From the NCBI RefSeq assembly GCF_042701255.1, contig NZ_CP170554.1, forward strand, positions 4,030,001-4,094,000: a stretch of DNA of 64,000 nucleotides, read 5' to 3'. The stretch is from Tahibacter sp042701255 (GTDB lineage Bacteria > Pseudomonadota > Gammaproteobacteria > Xanthomonadales > Rhodanobacteraceae). Below the pieces are notes generated by a model. That model made no database searches. It saw only the letters and a list, made by a program, of their open reading frames with translations, and was not told where the DNA came from. Both the position numbers and the translations under genes were made by a program. Position 1 is the stretch's first letter, and each line of letters opens with the position of its first letter. Of this stretch, positions 37,837-47,597 are shown piece after piece.

Positions 37837-38328
37837 TCAGCCCTGCCGGCGCAGCGACGCCAGCGCATCCGGCGGCAGCGGACGCAGGGTGCCTATGGAA
37901 TGCCCTTGCTCGCCGAGGTATTCGAGCCAGCGCGTCAGGAACGCGTTCATGCGCAGGCGATGCTGGAACACGGTCTGCGCCGGCGGATACGGACCGAGCA
38001 CGTCGATCAGATGACGGCCCGGATGGCAGTGCGTGGCCTCGGCCAGGTGCGCGTCCTGATACAGCCGCAGCCACGCCGACGGCGCGAGCTCGCCGCCGCT
38101 TTCGCGCAGCACGTAGTTCAGACGCAGCTCGACCGTGTAGCGGTGCTGTTCGACGAGATCCAGACGCACGTCGAGACCATCGTCGATCGAGGACAGATAG
38201 CTGCCCGGGGCCAGTCGCTGCGGCGCGAACAGGCGCACGAGGCGCTCGTGGTTTTCGGCATAGAGTCCCATGAGGTAGGCGAAGCGCCCCTGGAACAGTT
38301 TCAACGGCTTGTCGGTGACCATACTCAT
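37837..38328 (-). CDS. DUF1249 protein (YqiB family)
   Basis: A 163-residue protein matching the Escherichia coli YqiB family in layout: FQGRFAYLMGLYAENHERLVRLF, YTVELRLNYVL, WLRLYQDAHLAEA and a C-terminal LRMNAFLTRWLEYLGEQGH. Function is unknown; it is a small cytoplasmic protein. The start could be ATG 38328 or 38322. TATGAT on the minus strand at 38336-38341 lies only about 8 nt before the first ATG, so the message may be leaderless. The tRNA cluster converges on its end. Confidence 0.78.
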   Translation of the reverse strand: MSMVTDKPLKLFQGRFAYLMGLYAENHERLVRLFAPQRLAPGSYLSSIDDGLDVRLDLVEQHRYTVELRLNYVLRESGGELAPSAWLRLYQDAHLAEATHCHPGRHLIDVLGPYPPAQTVFQHRLRMNAFLTRWLEYLGEQGHSIGTLRPLPPDALASLRRQG

Positions 38329-38402
38329 GCGGCCGATCATAGCAGCGGCCCATGACACGGCCAGACTGCCGCGCCGGCGCGCGGGATGCTAGGATGGAAC
38401 CC

Positions 38403-38428
38403 TCGCCGGCACTGCCGGCGATTTTTTT
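38403..38428 (+). terminator. Plus-strand intrinsic terminator without an obvious upstream gene
   Basis: TCGCCGGC (38403-38410), loop ACT, GCCGGCGA (38414-38421), then seven T. Both flanking genes run on the minus strand, for which the T-run is on the wrong side. Confidence 0.6.
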
Positions 38429-38556
38429 GCGCCGCCGCAGGCCTTGCGACGGCACGTGGCCGCAGCGCCGCGGGATGGCCGCAAACCCGCACGACCGTCG
38501 CGTCAGGCAAGGGCGGCCCTGAACCGATACCGGCCGCCGCCCTGCCCTTGCTCGCC

Positions 38557-39372
38557 TCAGAACATGTGCTTCTCGATGCCCAGCGCCGAGAGGATCTTGC
38601 TCGCGATTTCCTCGATCGAGGTATGCGTGGTGTTCTGCACCGGAATGTTCTCGCGCCGGAACAGCTTGTCGGCCTGGGCCAGCTCCCAGCGGCATTGCTC
38701 CAGGGTCGCGTAGCGGCTGTTCGGCCGCCGGTTCTCGCGCACCTGGGCGAGACGCTGCGCATCGATGGTCAGGCCGTAGAGCCGGTTGCGATACGGCCGC
38801 AGCCGCATCGGCAGCTCCATCTTCTCCAGATCGTCGTCGGTCAGCGGATAGTTCGCCGCCTTCACGCCGTAGTGCAGCGCCATGTACAGGCAGGTCGGCG
38901 TCTTGCCCGAGCGCGACACGCCGACCAGGATCATCTCGGCGTCCGCGTAGTTGGTCGATACGCCGTCGTCGTGCGACAGCGCGTAGTTCGTCGCGTTGAT
39001 GCGCGCCTCGTACTCGGCGAAGTTGACCAGGCCGTGGGCCTTGTTGACGTGACGTGACCGCGGCGTGCCGAGTTCCAGTTCCAGCGGGCCTATGAACGGC
39101 GCGAACACGTCGACCATCAGCGCGCCGCTGCCGGTCAGCACCTCGGTCAGCGCCGGATCGACCACCGTATTGATGACGATGGGCCGCGCGCCGGTCTGCG
39201 CATGGCAGGTCTTGATGCGGATCGCCGCGGCCTGGGCCTTGACCTCGTCGTCGACGAACGGAATGCGGAAGGTGTCGAACTCGATGCCGTCGAACTGGGT
39301 CAGCACCGAATGTCCGATGGTCTCGGCCGTGATGCCGGTGCCGTCGGAGATGAAATAGATCGTTCTGCGCAT
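38557..39372 (-). CDS. ppsR: PEP synthase regulatory kinase/phosphorylase (DUF299)
   Basis: A 271-residue bifunctional enzyme. It inactivates PEP synthase by ADP-dependent phosphorylation of a Thr next to the catalytic His and reactivates it by Pi-dependent dephosphorylation. Visible motifs are IYFISDGTGITAETIGHSVL at the N-terminus, the P-loop GVSRSGKTPTCLYMA (about residue 150) and the conserved RPNSRYATLEQCRWELAQAD. It is divergent from ppsA, its substrate gene, with a heptamer repeat pair in between; this arrangement supports both calls. Confidence 0.95.
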   Translation of the reverse strand: MRRTIYFISDGTGITAETIGHSVLTQFDGIEFDTFRIPFVDDEVKAQAAAIRIKTCHAQTGARPIVINTVVDPALTEVLTGSGALMVDVFAPFIGPLELELGTPRSRHVNKAHGLVNFAEYEARINATNYALSHDDGVSTNYADAEMILVGVSRSGKTPTCLYMALHYGVKAANYPLTDDDLEKMELPMRLRPYRNRLYGLTIDAQRLAQVRENRRPNSRYATLEQCRWELAQADKLFRRENIPVQNTTHTSIEEIASKILSALGIEKHMF

Positions 39373-39379
39373 GAGGGGC

Positions 39380-39481
39380 CGGGAATGGGGAATCGGGAAT
39401 GGAGAATCGGGAGGAGCATGCGGGAATAAGGCTCGGCGTCAACTGCTTTTACGATTCCCCATTCCCGATTCCCCATTCCCA
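39380..39481. repeat. Inverted pair of GGGAATC arrays between ppsR and ppsA
   Basis: Direct units GGGAATGGGGAATCGGGAAT at 39380-39413 and the reverse complement at 39452-39481, with a 38-bp spacer. It occupies much of the divergent promoter region, and the left array begins only 8 nt upstream of the ppsR start codon. Confidence 0.85.
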
Positions 39482-39668
39482 GCCTTTCCGCACTGCACAA
39501 CTTGTTTCGTCGGGCGCGAACCCGGAAAATTGCCCGTCTTTCGACGCCGACGCCCGTCGGCGTACCTGCAGCACGCCTGTTCCTGTCCCGCGCCGCCGGG
39601 CCGGAGCCTGCCGCCGCGGGTTGCGCAGGGCCCGGTGCCGCATTCCTTCTGCAATCCGGAGACTTACC

Positions 39669-42035
<2,367 letters not shown>

Positions 42036-42367
42036 TGCACCGTTGCGCGCGAGCGCGGGCGCCCTGCCCGCCTCGCGCGCAGCGACGATGACAGCGGCTT
42101 GGGTGCTCGCTGCGACGCCGCTATATCGTTGCTCTGCGGTAGAGCGCGCCGACGGGAATCGCGTCGTCCGTTTCATCGCGGATCTGCAGCACCGCAAACC
42201 GGTGCCACCGACGTGAAAGGCGCCGCTCCATCCGCCGCGAATCGTCGCCATCGTGCGCCGCCCGACCGACGCGAACGCCGTTGCCGCACCCGTTACCGGT
42301 CTTTGCCATCGCGCGCCGCCGCCATCGAACGGCACGCTTCGTTTCCACTCCGAATGAAGACGCCGCC
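42036..42367. other. Spacer with no supported feature
   Basis: 332 bp between ppsA and the DUF188 gene. I see no credible gene, RNA or strong terminator; the promoter of the next gene presumably lies here. Confidence 0.4.
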
Positions 42368-42838
42368 ATGCGCCTCTGGATCGACGCCGACGCCTGCCCC
42401 AACGTCATCAAGGACATCGTGTTCCGCGCGGCCGACCGCGTCGGCATCGAGACCGTGTTCGTCGCCAATCAGCTCATCCGCACGCCGCCGTCGCCGCACA
42501 TCCGTTCGCTGCAGGTGCCGGGCGGACTCGATGCGGCCGACGAGGCCATCGTCGAACGCGTCGAAGCCGGCGATCTCGTCGTCACGGCCGACATTCCGCT
42601 GGCCGACAAGGTCATCGCCAAGGGCGCGCTCGCGCTGAATCCGCGCGGCGAGCTGTATACGGCCGACAGCATCGCGCAGCGCCTGAGCCTGCGTAATTTC
42701 ATGGACGAACTGCGCGGCGCCGGCATAGCCACGGGCGGCCCGGCTGCGCTGCATCCGCGCGACCGCCAGGCTTTCGCGAACCAGCTCGACCGGCTGCTGA
42801 CGCAGCGTTTCGTGCCGTCGCGGCCGGCTCGCGACTGA
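42368..42838 (+). CDS. DUF188 family protein (YaiI/YqxD)
   Basis: A 156-residue cytoplasmic protein of the YaiI/YqxD family, a PIN-like fold suspected to bind nucleic acid but without proven function. Characteristic pieces are MRLWIDADACPNVIKDIVFRA, DLVVTADIPLADKVIAKGALALNPRG and RNFMDELRGAG. Acidic residues in DADACP and TADIPLAD form the presumed metal site. The ATG at 42368 is the family start. It stands alone. Confidence 0.9.
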   Translation: MRLWIDADACPNVIKDIVFRAADRVGIETVFVANQLIRTPPSPHIRSLQVPGGLDAADEAIVERVEAGDLVVTADIPLADKVIAKGALALNPRGELYTADSIAQRLSLRNFMDELRGAGIATGGPAALHPRDRQAFANQLDRLLTQRFVPSRPARD

Positions 42839-42886
42839 CATGCCGCCGGGCAGGCTCGTTTTACCTTTGCATCGATCGCGCGAAAC

Positions 42887-43034
42887 AACCCCATCCCCAC
42901 CCATACCCTCCCCTTGAAGGGGAGGGTTTCAAAAGCTCGCCGTAACAAGCCTTCCCCTTCAAGGTGAGGGTTTCAAAAGCTCGCCGTAACAAGCCCTCCC
43001 CTTCAAGGGGAGGGTATGGGTGGGGGATGGGGTT
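42887..43034. repeat. 148-bp compound palindrome with internal 44-bp tandem repeat
   Basis: The outer arms are near-perfect inverted copies of the GC palindrome plus flank (AACCCCATCCCCACCCATACC at left, its complement at right). Palindromes lie at 42906-42926 and 42994-43014, and a degenerate one at 42950-42970. GAGGGTTTCAAAAGCTCGCC starts at 42922 and again at 42966. The remaining spacer up to 43123 shows nothing else. Confidence 0.85.
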
Positions 43035-43123
43035 GCCCTGCAGGCAGCAATCACCTGGCCGGAGTCCGCAAGCGAAGTGCGGCTCTGCATGACAGACGCC
43101 GCGCGCGAGTCAGCGGCGGCGAC

Positions 43124-43609
43124 TCAACGCCGCTTGCGAAAGAACGCGCGCAGCAGGTCGCCGGACTCCTCGGCCGCGACGCCGCCGCGCACGACGATGC
43201 GGTGGTTGTGCCGCTCCGAGATCAGGGTGTCGAACACGCTGCCGGCCGCGCCGGTCTTGGGATCGGCTGCGCCGAAGACCACGCGCGCGATGCGCGCATG
43301 GATCATCGCCATCGCGCACATCGCGCAGGGCTCCAGGGTCACGTACAGGGTCGCGCCCGGAAAACGATAGTTGCCTACACGGCGGCCGGCTTCGCGCAGC
43401 GCCTGGATTTCCGCGTGCGCGCTCGGATCGTTGAGGCCGATGTTGTGGTTGTGGCCTTCGCCGATGACCTGACCGTCGAGCACCAGCAGCGCACCGACCG
43501 GCACTTCGCCGTGCGCTTCCTCGGCCTGCCGCGCGAGGGCCAGCGCCTGCTGCATCCAGTGCAGATCGATGTCGTCGTCGGAATCGGTCACGCCGGGAAA
43601 TCTCTGCAT
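43124..43609 (-). CDS. tadA: tRNA-specific adenosine deaminase
   Basis: A 161-residue zinc enzyme that deaminates A34 to inosine in tRNA-Arg(ACG). The deaminase fold shows EVPVGALLVLDGQVIGEGHN, the His65-Ala-Glu67 zinc/proton-shuttle motif (SAHAEIQAL), and the PCxxC motif EPCAMCAMAM (Cys95, Cys98). VVFGAADPKTGAAGS is the usual TadA segment. The ATG at 43609 gives a short N-terminal extension; Met19 is an alternative. It is 164 nt downstream of the SpeE-like gene on the same strand. Confidence 0.93.
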   Translation of the reverse strand: MQRFPGVTDSDDDIDLHWMQQALALARQAEEAHGEVPVGALLVLDGQVIGEGHNHNIGLNDPSAHAEIQALREAGRRVGNYRFPGATLYVTLEPCAMCAMAMIHARIARVVFGAADPKTGAAGSVFDTLISERHNHRIVVRGGVAAEESGDLLRAFFRKRR

Positions 43610-43773
43610 CGAAAGGAATGAACCAGGCGTTGCCGCGCATCGCTTCGAGCGGCGTGGAGTCGTTCGCGCTCGCGCATCACCGCTGCGGAACGCCCTCTGC
43701 GCCCGCGTCACGCGACCTTGCGACAGCACGGCAACGCAATCGGCGCGCATCATAGCCGATGGCGCCGCAGCGC

Positions 43774-44520
43774 TCATTCGGCCGCCTCGCCGGCCAGCCA
43801 GCGATGCTGCGCCGCGCGCACGCGGCCGAAGCCGGCGACGAGTTGGGACCAGGCGATACGATCGAGAGTAGCCGGCCGCGCGATCGCGCCGAGACGCCGG
43901 CGCAGCGGCGCGCCGGCGAAGACCACGGCGTTGCCGCCGTCGTCGTCGTCGGCAACGAATACCGCGTCGTCGAACTGGCGGCGCAGATGCCGCAGCAGGC
44001 TCGCGAAGCCCGGATCGCCGCGATCGACATTGATGACGAGCACGCCGCGCGGCCGCAGCGCCGCACGGCAGGCTGCAGCGAAGCGCGCCGAGCGCAGGCG
44101 CGCCGGCATGCCGGCTTCGTCGTAACCGTCGAGCAGGATCGCATCGAAAACGTGTGCCTGCGTCGCGACGAAAGCGGCGCCGTCGCCGAGGCGTATGCGC
44201 AGCCGGCGGTCGTCGCGCGGAATCGCGAAAGCGTCGCGCAGGGCGATCACGCGAGCATCGAGCTCGACCACGTCCAGCCGTGCCTGCGGCAGATGGCGCC
44301 GGCAGAACTTGACCAGCGAGCCACCGCCGAGGCCGATCACGGCGATGCGTCGCGGCGCCGCGCCGAACAGCACGAAACCCATCATCAGGCAGGTGTAGTC
44401 GAACACCAGCGCGTCGGGTTCGGCCAGACGCATGCGGCTCTGGATGCGCGCAGGCCCGAAATGCAGCGAACGCAGGCCGCCGGCGTCGACGACGTAGGGC
44501 GCGCCGCTGCGCCGGCTCAT
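43774..44520 (-). CDS. Spermidine-synthase-like protein
   Basis: A 248-residue Rossmann protein of the spermine/spermidine synthase superfamily. It has the nucleotide-binding motif VIGLGGGSLVKFCRRHLP, the acidic strand end LDVVELDARV and FDAILLDGYDEAGMPARL in place of the canonical DxYD site. It is shorter than true SpeE and lacks a clear N-terminal beta domain, so polyamine synthesis is doubtful; it may be a methyl- or aminopropyl-transferase for another substrate. Its ATG overlaps the stop of the TIGR03032 gene (ATGA), so the two are translationally coupled. Confidence 0.75.
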   Translation of the reverse strand: MSRRSGAPYVVDAGGLRSLHFGPARIQSRMRLAEPDALVFDYTCLMMGFVLFGAAPRRIAVIGLGGGSLVKFCRRHLPQARLDVVELDARVIALRDAFAIPRDDRRLRIRLGDGAAFVATQAHVFDAILLDGYDEAGMPARLRSARFAAACRAALRPRGVLVINVDRGDPGFASLLRHLRRQFDDAVFVADDDDGGNAVVFAGAPLRRRLGAIARPATLDRIAWSQLVAGFGRVRAAQHRWLAGEAAE

Positions 44521-45596
44521 GCGCGCGCGGCCGCGGCCGTTTCGCGCAGCGCATCCGCCGGCAGCGCATAAGCCGTCTCCAGCAATTCGCCGTCGTGCAG
44601 CAAATCGGGAAACTGCTGTCCGACCAGTGCCTGCACGGCGAAGATCTCGCGCACGTCGCCGGTGAAAGTCAGGAAAGCGACGGTCTCGCCGTTGCGCGTG
44701 TCGACGACCCAGAGTCCGCTGCGGCGATCCGCGTTCGCATCGGTCAGCGGGATGTCGGTGAAGGCATTGCTCTCGCGCAGCTGCGACAGGCCGATCAGCG
44801 CGAGCGGACCGACGAAATCCAGCCCGCGCGCGAAACCCGGCACGCGTGCCACGTCGGTTCGTTCGCCGCTGTGCAGATCCACCGTGACCAGTGCACCGCG
44901 GCCGGATTCGAGCAGCCACAGCCGGCCCGCATGCCAGCGCGGCGAATGCGGCATGCTCAGGCCGCGCGCGATCACCGCATCCGCGTCCAGATCGATCAGC
45001 ACGCCGCCGTCGCGCTTGTTCGCGCGCCAGCCCTGCACCGTGTCGGTCTCGCCGAGCGCCGTGACGTAGCGCGGGCGGCCGTCGCGCAGACCCAGGCCGT
45101 TGAGATGGCAGCGATCCTCGGGCGCATACGCGCCGACGAAACGCGGCCGCCAGCGCGGCACGAAGCTGTGCGCGTCGTCCAAGGTGCACAGGCACGAGAA
45201 CAGGGTGTTGACGAACCACAGCGCGCCGTCGGCCGCGTACGCCATTTCGTGGATGTCGATCGCGCCGGTCAGATGGCGACGGCGCAGCAGATAGGCCGCA
45301 TCGTGCGTTGCGGCCGACGACAGACGCGGTGCAAGCGCCGGCATGTTGCGGAATTCGAGAATCTCGCCCTGCGCACCGAGCGCGAGCTTTCCGTCCGCCG
45401 CGGCCAGCCCCATGGGCCGGGCGAAGCGGCGGAAATGCGTATTGAGCTGATCGTCCGCGGCGCGCAGCACCACGAGCCGGCCGGCCTGGTAGGTACTGAC
45501 CAGCACGCTGGCGCGCAGCTGCCGCAGCAGTGCCGGGAAATTCGCCGTGTGCCGGCTGGAGAATTCGTCGGCGTTCGCTGCTGCGGCCGTATTCAT
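44517..45596 (-). CDS. TIGR03032 family protein (predicted beta-propeller)
   Basis: A 359-residue protein of the TIGR03032/DUF4915 group, function unknown. Recognisable stretches are FPALLRQLRASVLVSTYQAGRLVVLR, FRRFARPMGLAA, DIHEMAYAADGALWFVNTLFSCL and EDRCHLNGLGLRDGRPRYVTALG, followed by SPRWHAGRLWLLESGRGAL. No signal peptide is seen, so it is probably cytoplasmic. The ATG at 45596 lies 4 nt after the stop of the secreted beta-helix gene and its end overlaps the SpeE-like gene by 4 nt, so all three form one transcript. Confidence 0.82.
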   Translation of the reverse strand: MNTAAAANADEFSSRHTANFPALLRQLRASVLVSTYQAGRLVVLRAADDQLNTHFRRFARPMGLAAADGKLALGAQGEILEFRNMPALAPRLSSAATHDAAYLLRRRHLTGAIDIHEMAYAADGALWFVNTLFSCLCTLDDAHSFVPRWRPRFVGAYAPEDRCHLNGLGLRDGRPRYVTALGETDTVQGWRANKRDGGVLIDLDADAVIARGLSMPHSPRWHAGRLWLLESGRGALVTVDLHSGERTDVARVPGFARGLDFVGPLALIGLSQLRESNAFTDIPLTDANADRRSGLWVVDTRNGETVAFLTFTGDVREIFAVQALVGQQFPDLLHDGELLETAYALPADALRETAAAARA

Positions 45597-45600
45597 GCGC

Positions 45601-47433
45601 TCAGGGTTCGAAGGAATCGCGGAACAGGATATCCGGCACGGGCTGCGCCTCGTAGGCGCCGATGTCCACGCCGGCGCCGTAGCTGCGCAGATAGAACGCG
45701 CCGCGCTGATCGTAGGCCAGCGCCGCCGTGTTGTTACCCGCATCGATCGCCGGCGAGGTCTCTGCCAGCGCGTGGGTCAAGGTGCTGCCGCCGTTGTTGG
45801 CCAGCGGCAGCAGCTGCGGATCGGCAGTCACGGTGTCGCCCGGCATGCTCGCCGGACTGCCGCCGCCGGACGGAATCAGGTTGTTCGCGCCGCTGACGGT
45901 TTCCGGAAACGCCCAGACGTTGGCCGCGTTCGCGCCGGTCTGGTTGTTCGCGACGATGGAGCTCTGCAACTGGATGTTGTAGGTGTATTCGTCGGCGCTG
46001 AGGCCCGCGCCGCGGCGCGTCGCGGTGTTGGACGCGATCGTCGTGTTGACGACCTCCACGTCGCCGCCGCTGGCGAAGATGCCGCCGCCTTCGCGCGCGC
46101 TGTTGCCCGAGATCGTGCTGTCGACGAAGCGGCTCGGCGACGGCGCGTATTCGCCGAACAGCAGATTGATGCCGCCGCCGTCGGCGCCGGATACGTTGCC
46201 GGTGACGCTGCTGGCGATCAGCTCCACGCTGCAGCCGAAGCCGAGGATGCCGCCGCCGGCCTCATCGATGCCGGCCAGGTTGCCGGCCTCGTTGTTCTCG
46301 ATGCGCGAGCGCTCGACGTGCAGCACGCCGCGGCCCGGGCCGATCACGCCGCCGCCGGCCGAATCGGCCTGGTTGCCGCTGACCGTGGAGTCGATGAGTT
46401 CCGCGCGCGCGGCGTCGCCGAAGAAGCGGAACCCGCCGCCACCGCCGTAGTGATTCGTCGAGGTCACGACGTTGTCGGCGATCGTGCTGCGCACGACCGT
46501 CGCGTCGCCGACGACGATGCCGCCGCCGCCCTGCGGCGCGCAGACGTCGCAATGCGATTCGTTGGTGTTGCCGCTGACGACGCTGTCGACGAGCGACAGG
46601 CTGGCCGCCGGCGCACCGTTGACGCGCGAGCCCGCCGAGATGCCGCCGCCGAAGACCTCGTAGCTGTCCGACAGCGCGGTATTGCCGGTCACCGCGGCGT
46701 TGGCGAGATCCACGCCGAGGTCCGCGTGCAGGCCGCCGCCCTGGGTGACGTTCTCGAGCTGGTTGCCGCCGGTGACGCGATGGCTGTACGCGCGATTCGT
46801 GCGGAACTCGCTGCCCTGCGCGCGCAAGATGCCGCCGACCGCGATGCCGCCGCCGTAGACGCGGCCGGTGCCGTCGACCTGGTTGCCGAGCAGGCGCGCA
46901 TTCGTCAGCTGCGCGTCGCCGCCGACGTAGACGCCGCCGCCGCGGGCATTCACCGCCGTGTCGCTGCCGGCGGCGCACTGGTTCACGGTCACGTTGTCGA
47001 GGCTCAGCGGGCCATCGGCATAGACGCAGCCGCCCTGCTCGGTCGCGCGGCCCTGGGTCAGGGTCAGGTTGGTCAGGCTCAGCCGGCCGGCAGCGGCGTG
47101 CCGGAACACGCGGCTCTGGTTGTTGCCGCTCAGGGTCAGCTTCTGGTTCGCGCCGCCGCGCACGGTCAGCTCGCCGGCGGCACCGGTGTCGAGCACGCCG
47201 CCGGTCAGCACGATGCTGCTGCAGCTCAGGCCGGACAGGTCGACGACGTCGCCGCTGGTCGCGGCGGCGATCGTCGCGCGCAGGCTGCCGCTGCCGCTGT
47301 CGTCGCAGTTCAGCACCGGCAAGGTGGCGGCGGAAACCGACAGCGGCGCGGCCAGAGCCAGCGCGAGGCAGGCGACCAGCGGGTGCCGCAGCGGCAGGCG
47401 GCGGGAAGCAGAAGAACGGGAAATCGACATCAT
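45601..47433 (-). CDS. Secreted beta-helix protein (choice-of-anchor Q type)
   Basis: A 610-residue exported protein. The signal peptide is about residues 1-35 (LVACLALALAAPLSVSA). The body is a right-handed beta-helix with many GGG-containing coils (TEQGGCVYAD, NARGGGVYVGG, YGGGIAVGG, AREGGGIFASGG). The C-terminus has TETSPAIDAG-like AETSPAIDAGNN, YDQRGAFYLRSYGAGVDIGAYEAQ and the tail DILFRDSFEP, which is the Xanthomonadales version of a choice-of-anchor module. The start is one of two adjacent ATGs (47433/47430) after CGGAG. First gene of a three-gene operon. Function unknown, perhaps adhesion or polysaccharide binding. Confidence 0.8.
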   Translation of the reverse strand: MMSISRSSASRRLPLRHPLVACLALALAAPLSVSAATLPVLNCDDSGSGSLRATIAAATSGDVVDLSGLSCSSIVLTGGVLDTGAAGELTVRGGANQKLTLSGNNQSRVFRHAAAGRLSLTNLTLTQGRATEQGGCVYADGPLSLDNVTVNQCAAGSDTAVNARGGGVYVGGDAQLTNARLLGNQVDGTGRVYGGGIAVGGILRAQGSEFRTNRAYSHRVTGGNQLENVTQGGGLHADLGVDLANAAVTGNTALSDSYEVFGGGISAGSRVNGAPAASLSLVDSVVSGNTNESHCDVCAPQGGGGIVVGDATVVRSTIADNVVTSTNHYGGGGGFRFFGDAARAELIDSTVSGNQADSAGGGVIGPGRGVLHVERSRIENNEAGNLAGIDEAGGGILGFGCSVELIASSVTGNVSGADGGGINLLFGEYAPSPSRFVDSTISGNSAREGGGIFASGGDVEVVNTTIASNTATRRGAGLSADEYTYNIQLQSSIVANNQTGANAANVWAFPETVSGANNLIPSGGGSPASMPGDTVTADPQLLPLANNGGSTLTHALAETSPAIDAGNNTAALAYDQRGAFYLRSYGAGVDIGAYEAQPVPDILFRDSFEP

Positions 47434-47597
47434 GGACTCCGGACGGGAAGTAGGGCCGGACGGCGGCCGGCGGCGAGGCGTCCGCAAGCTTGCTGACGGC
47501 CCGTCGGCACGGCCATGCCGGCGGCTTTCCGTTTCTGTTCCGGTTTCGTTCGGCGGTGTTCCGGCCCTGTTCCGTGCCGCGGCGATGCGGTCCTGCA

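Noticed and set aside
43774..44520. Calling the SpeE-like gene a true spermidine synthase
   Set aside because: It lacks the N-terminal beta domain and the canonical active-site segment, and has no polyamine gene next to it.
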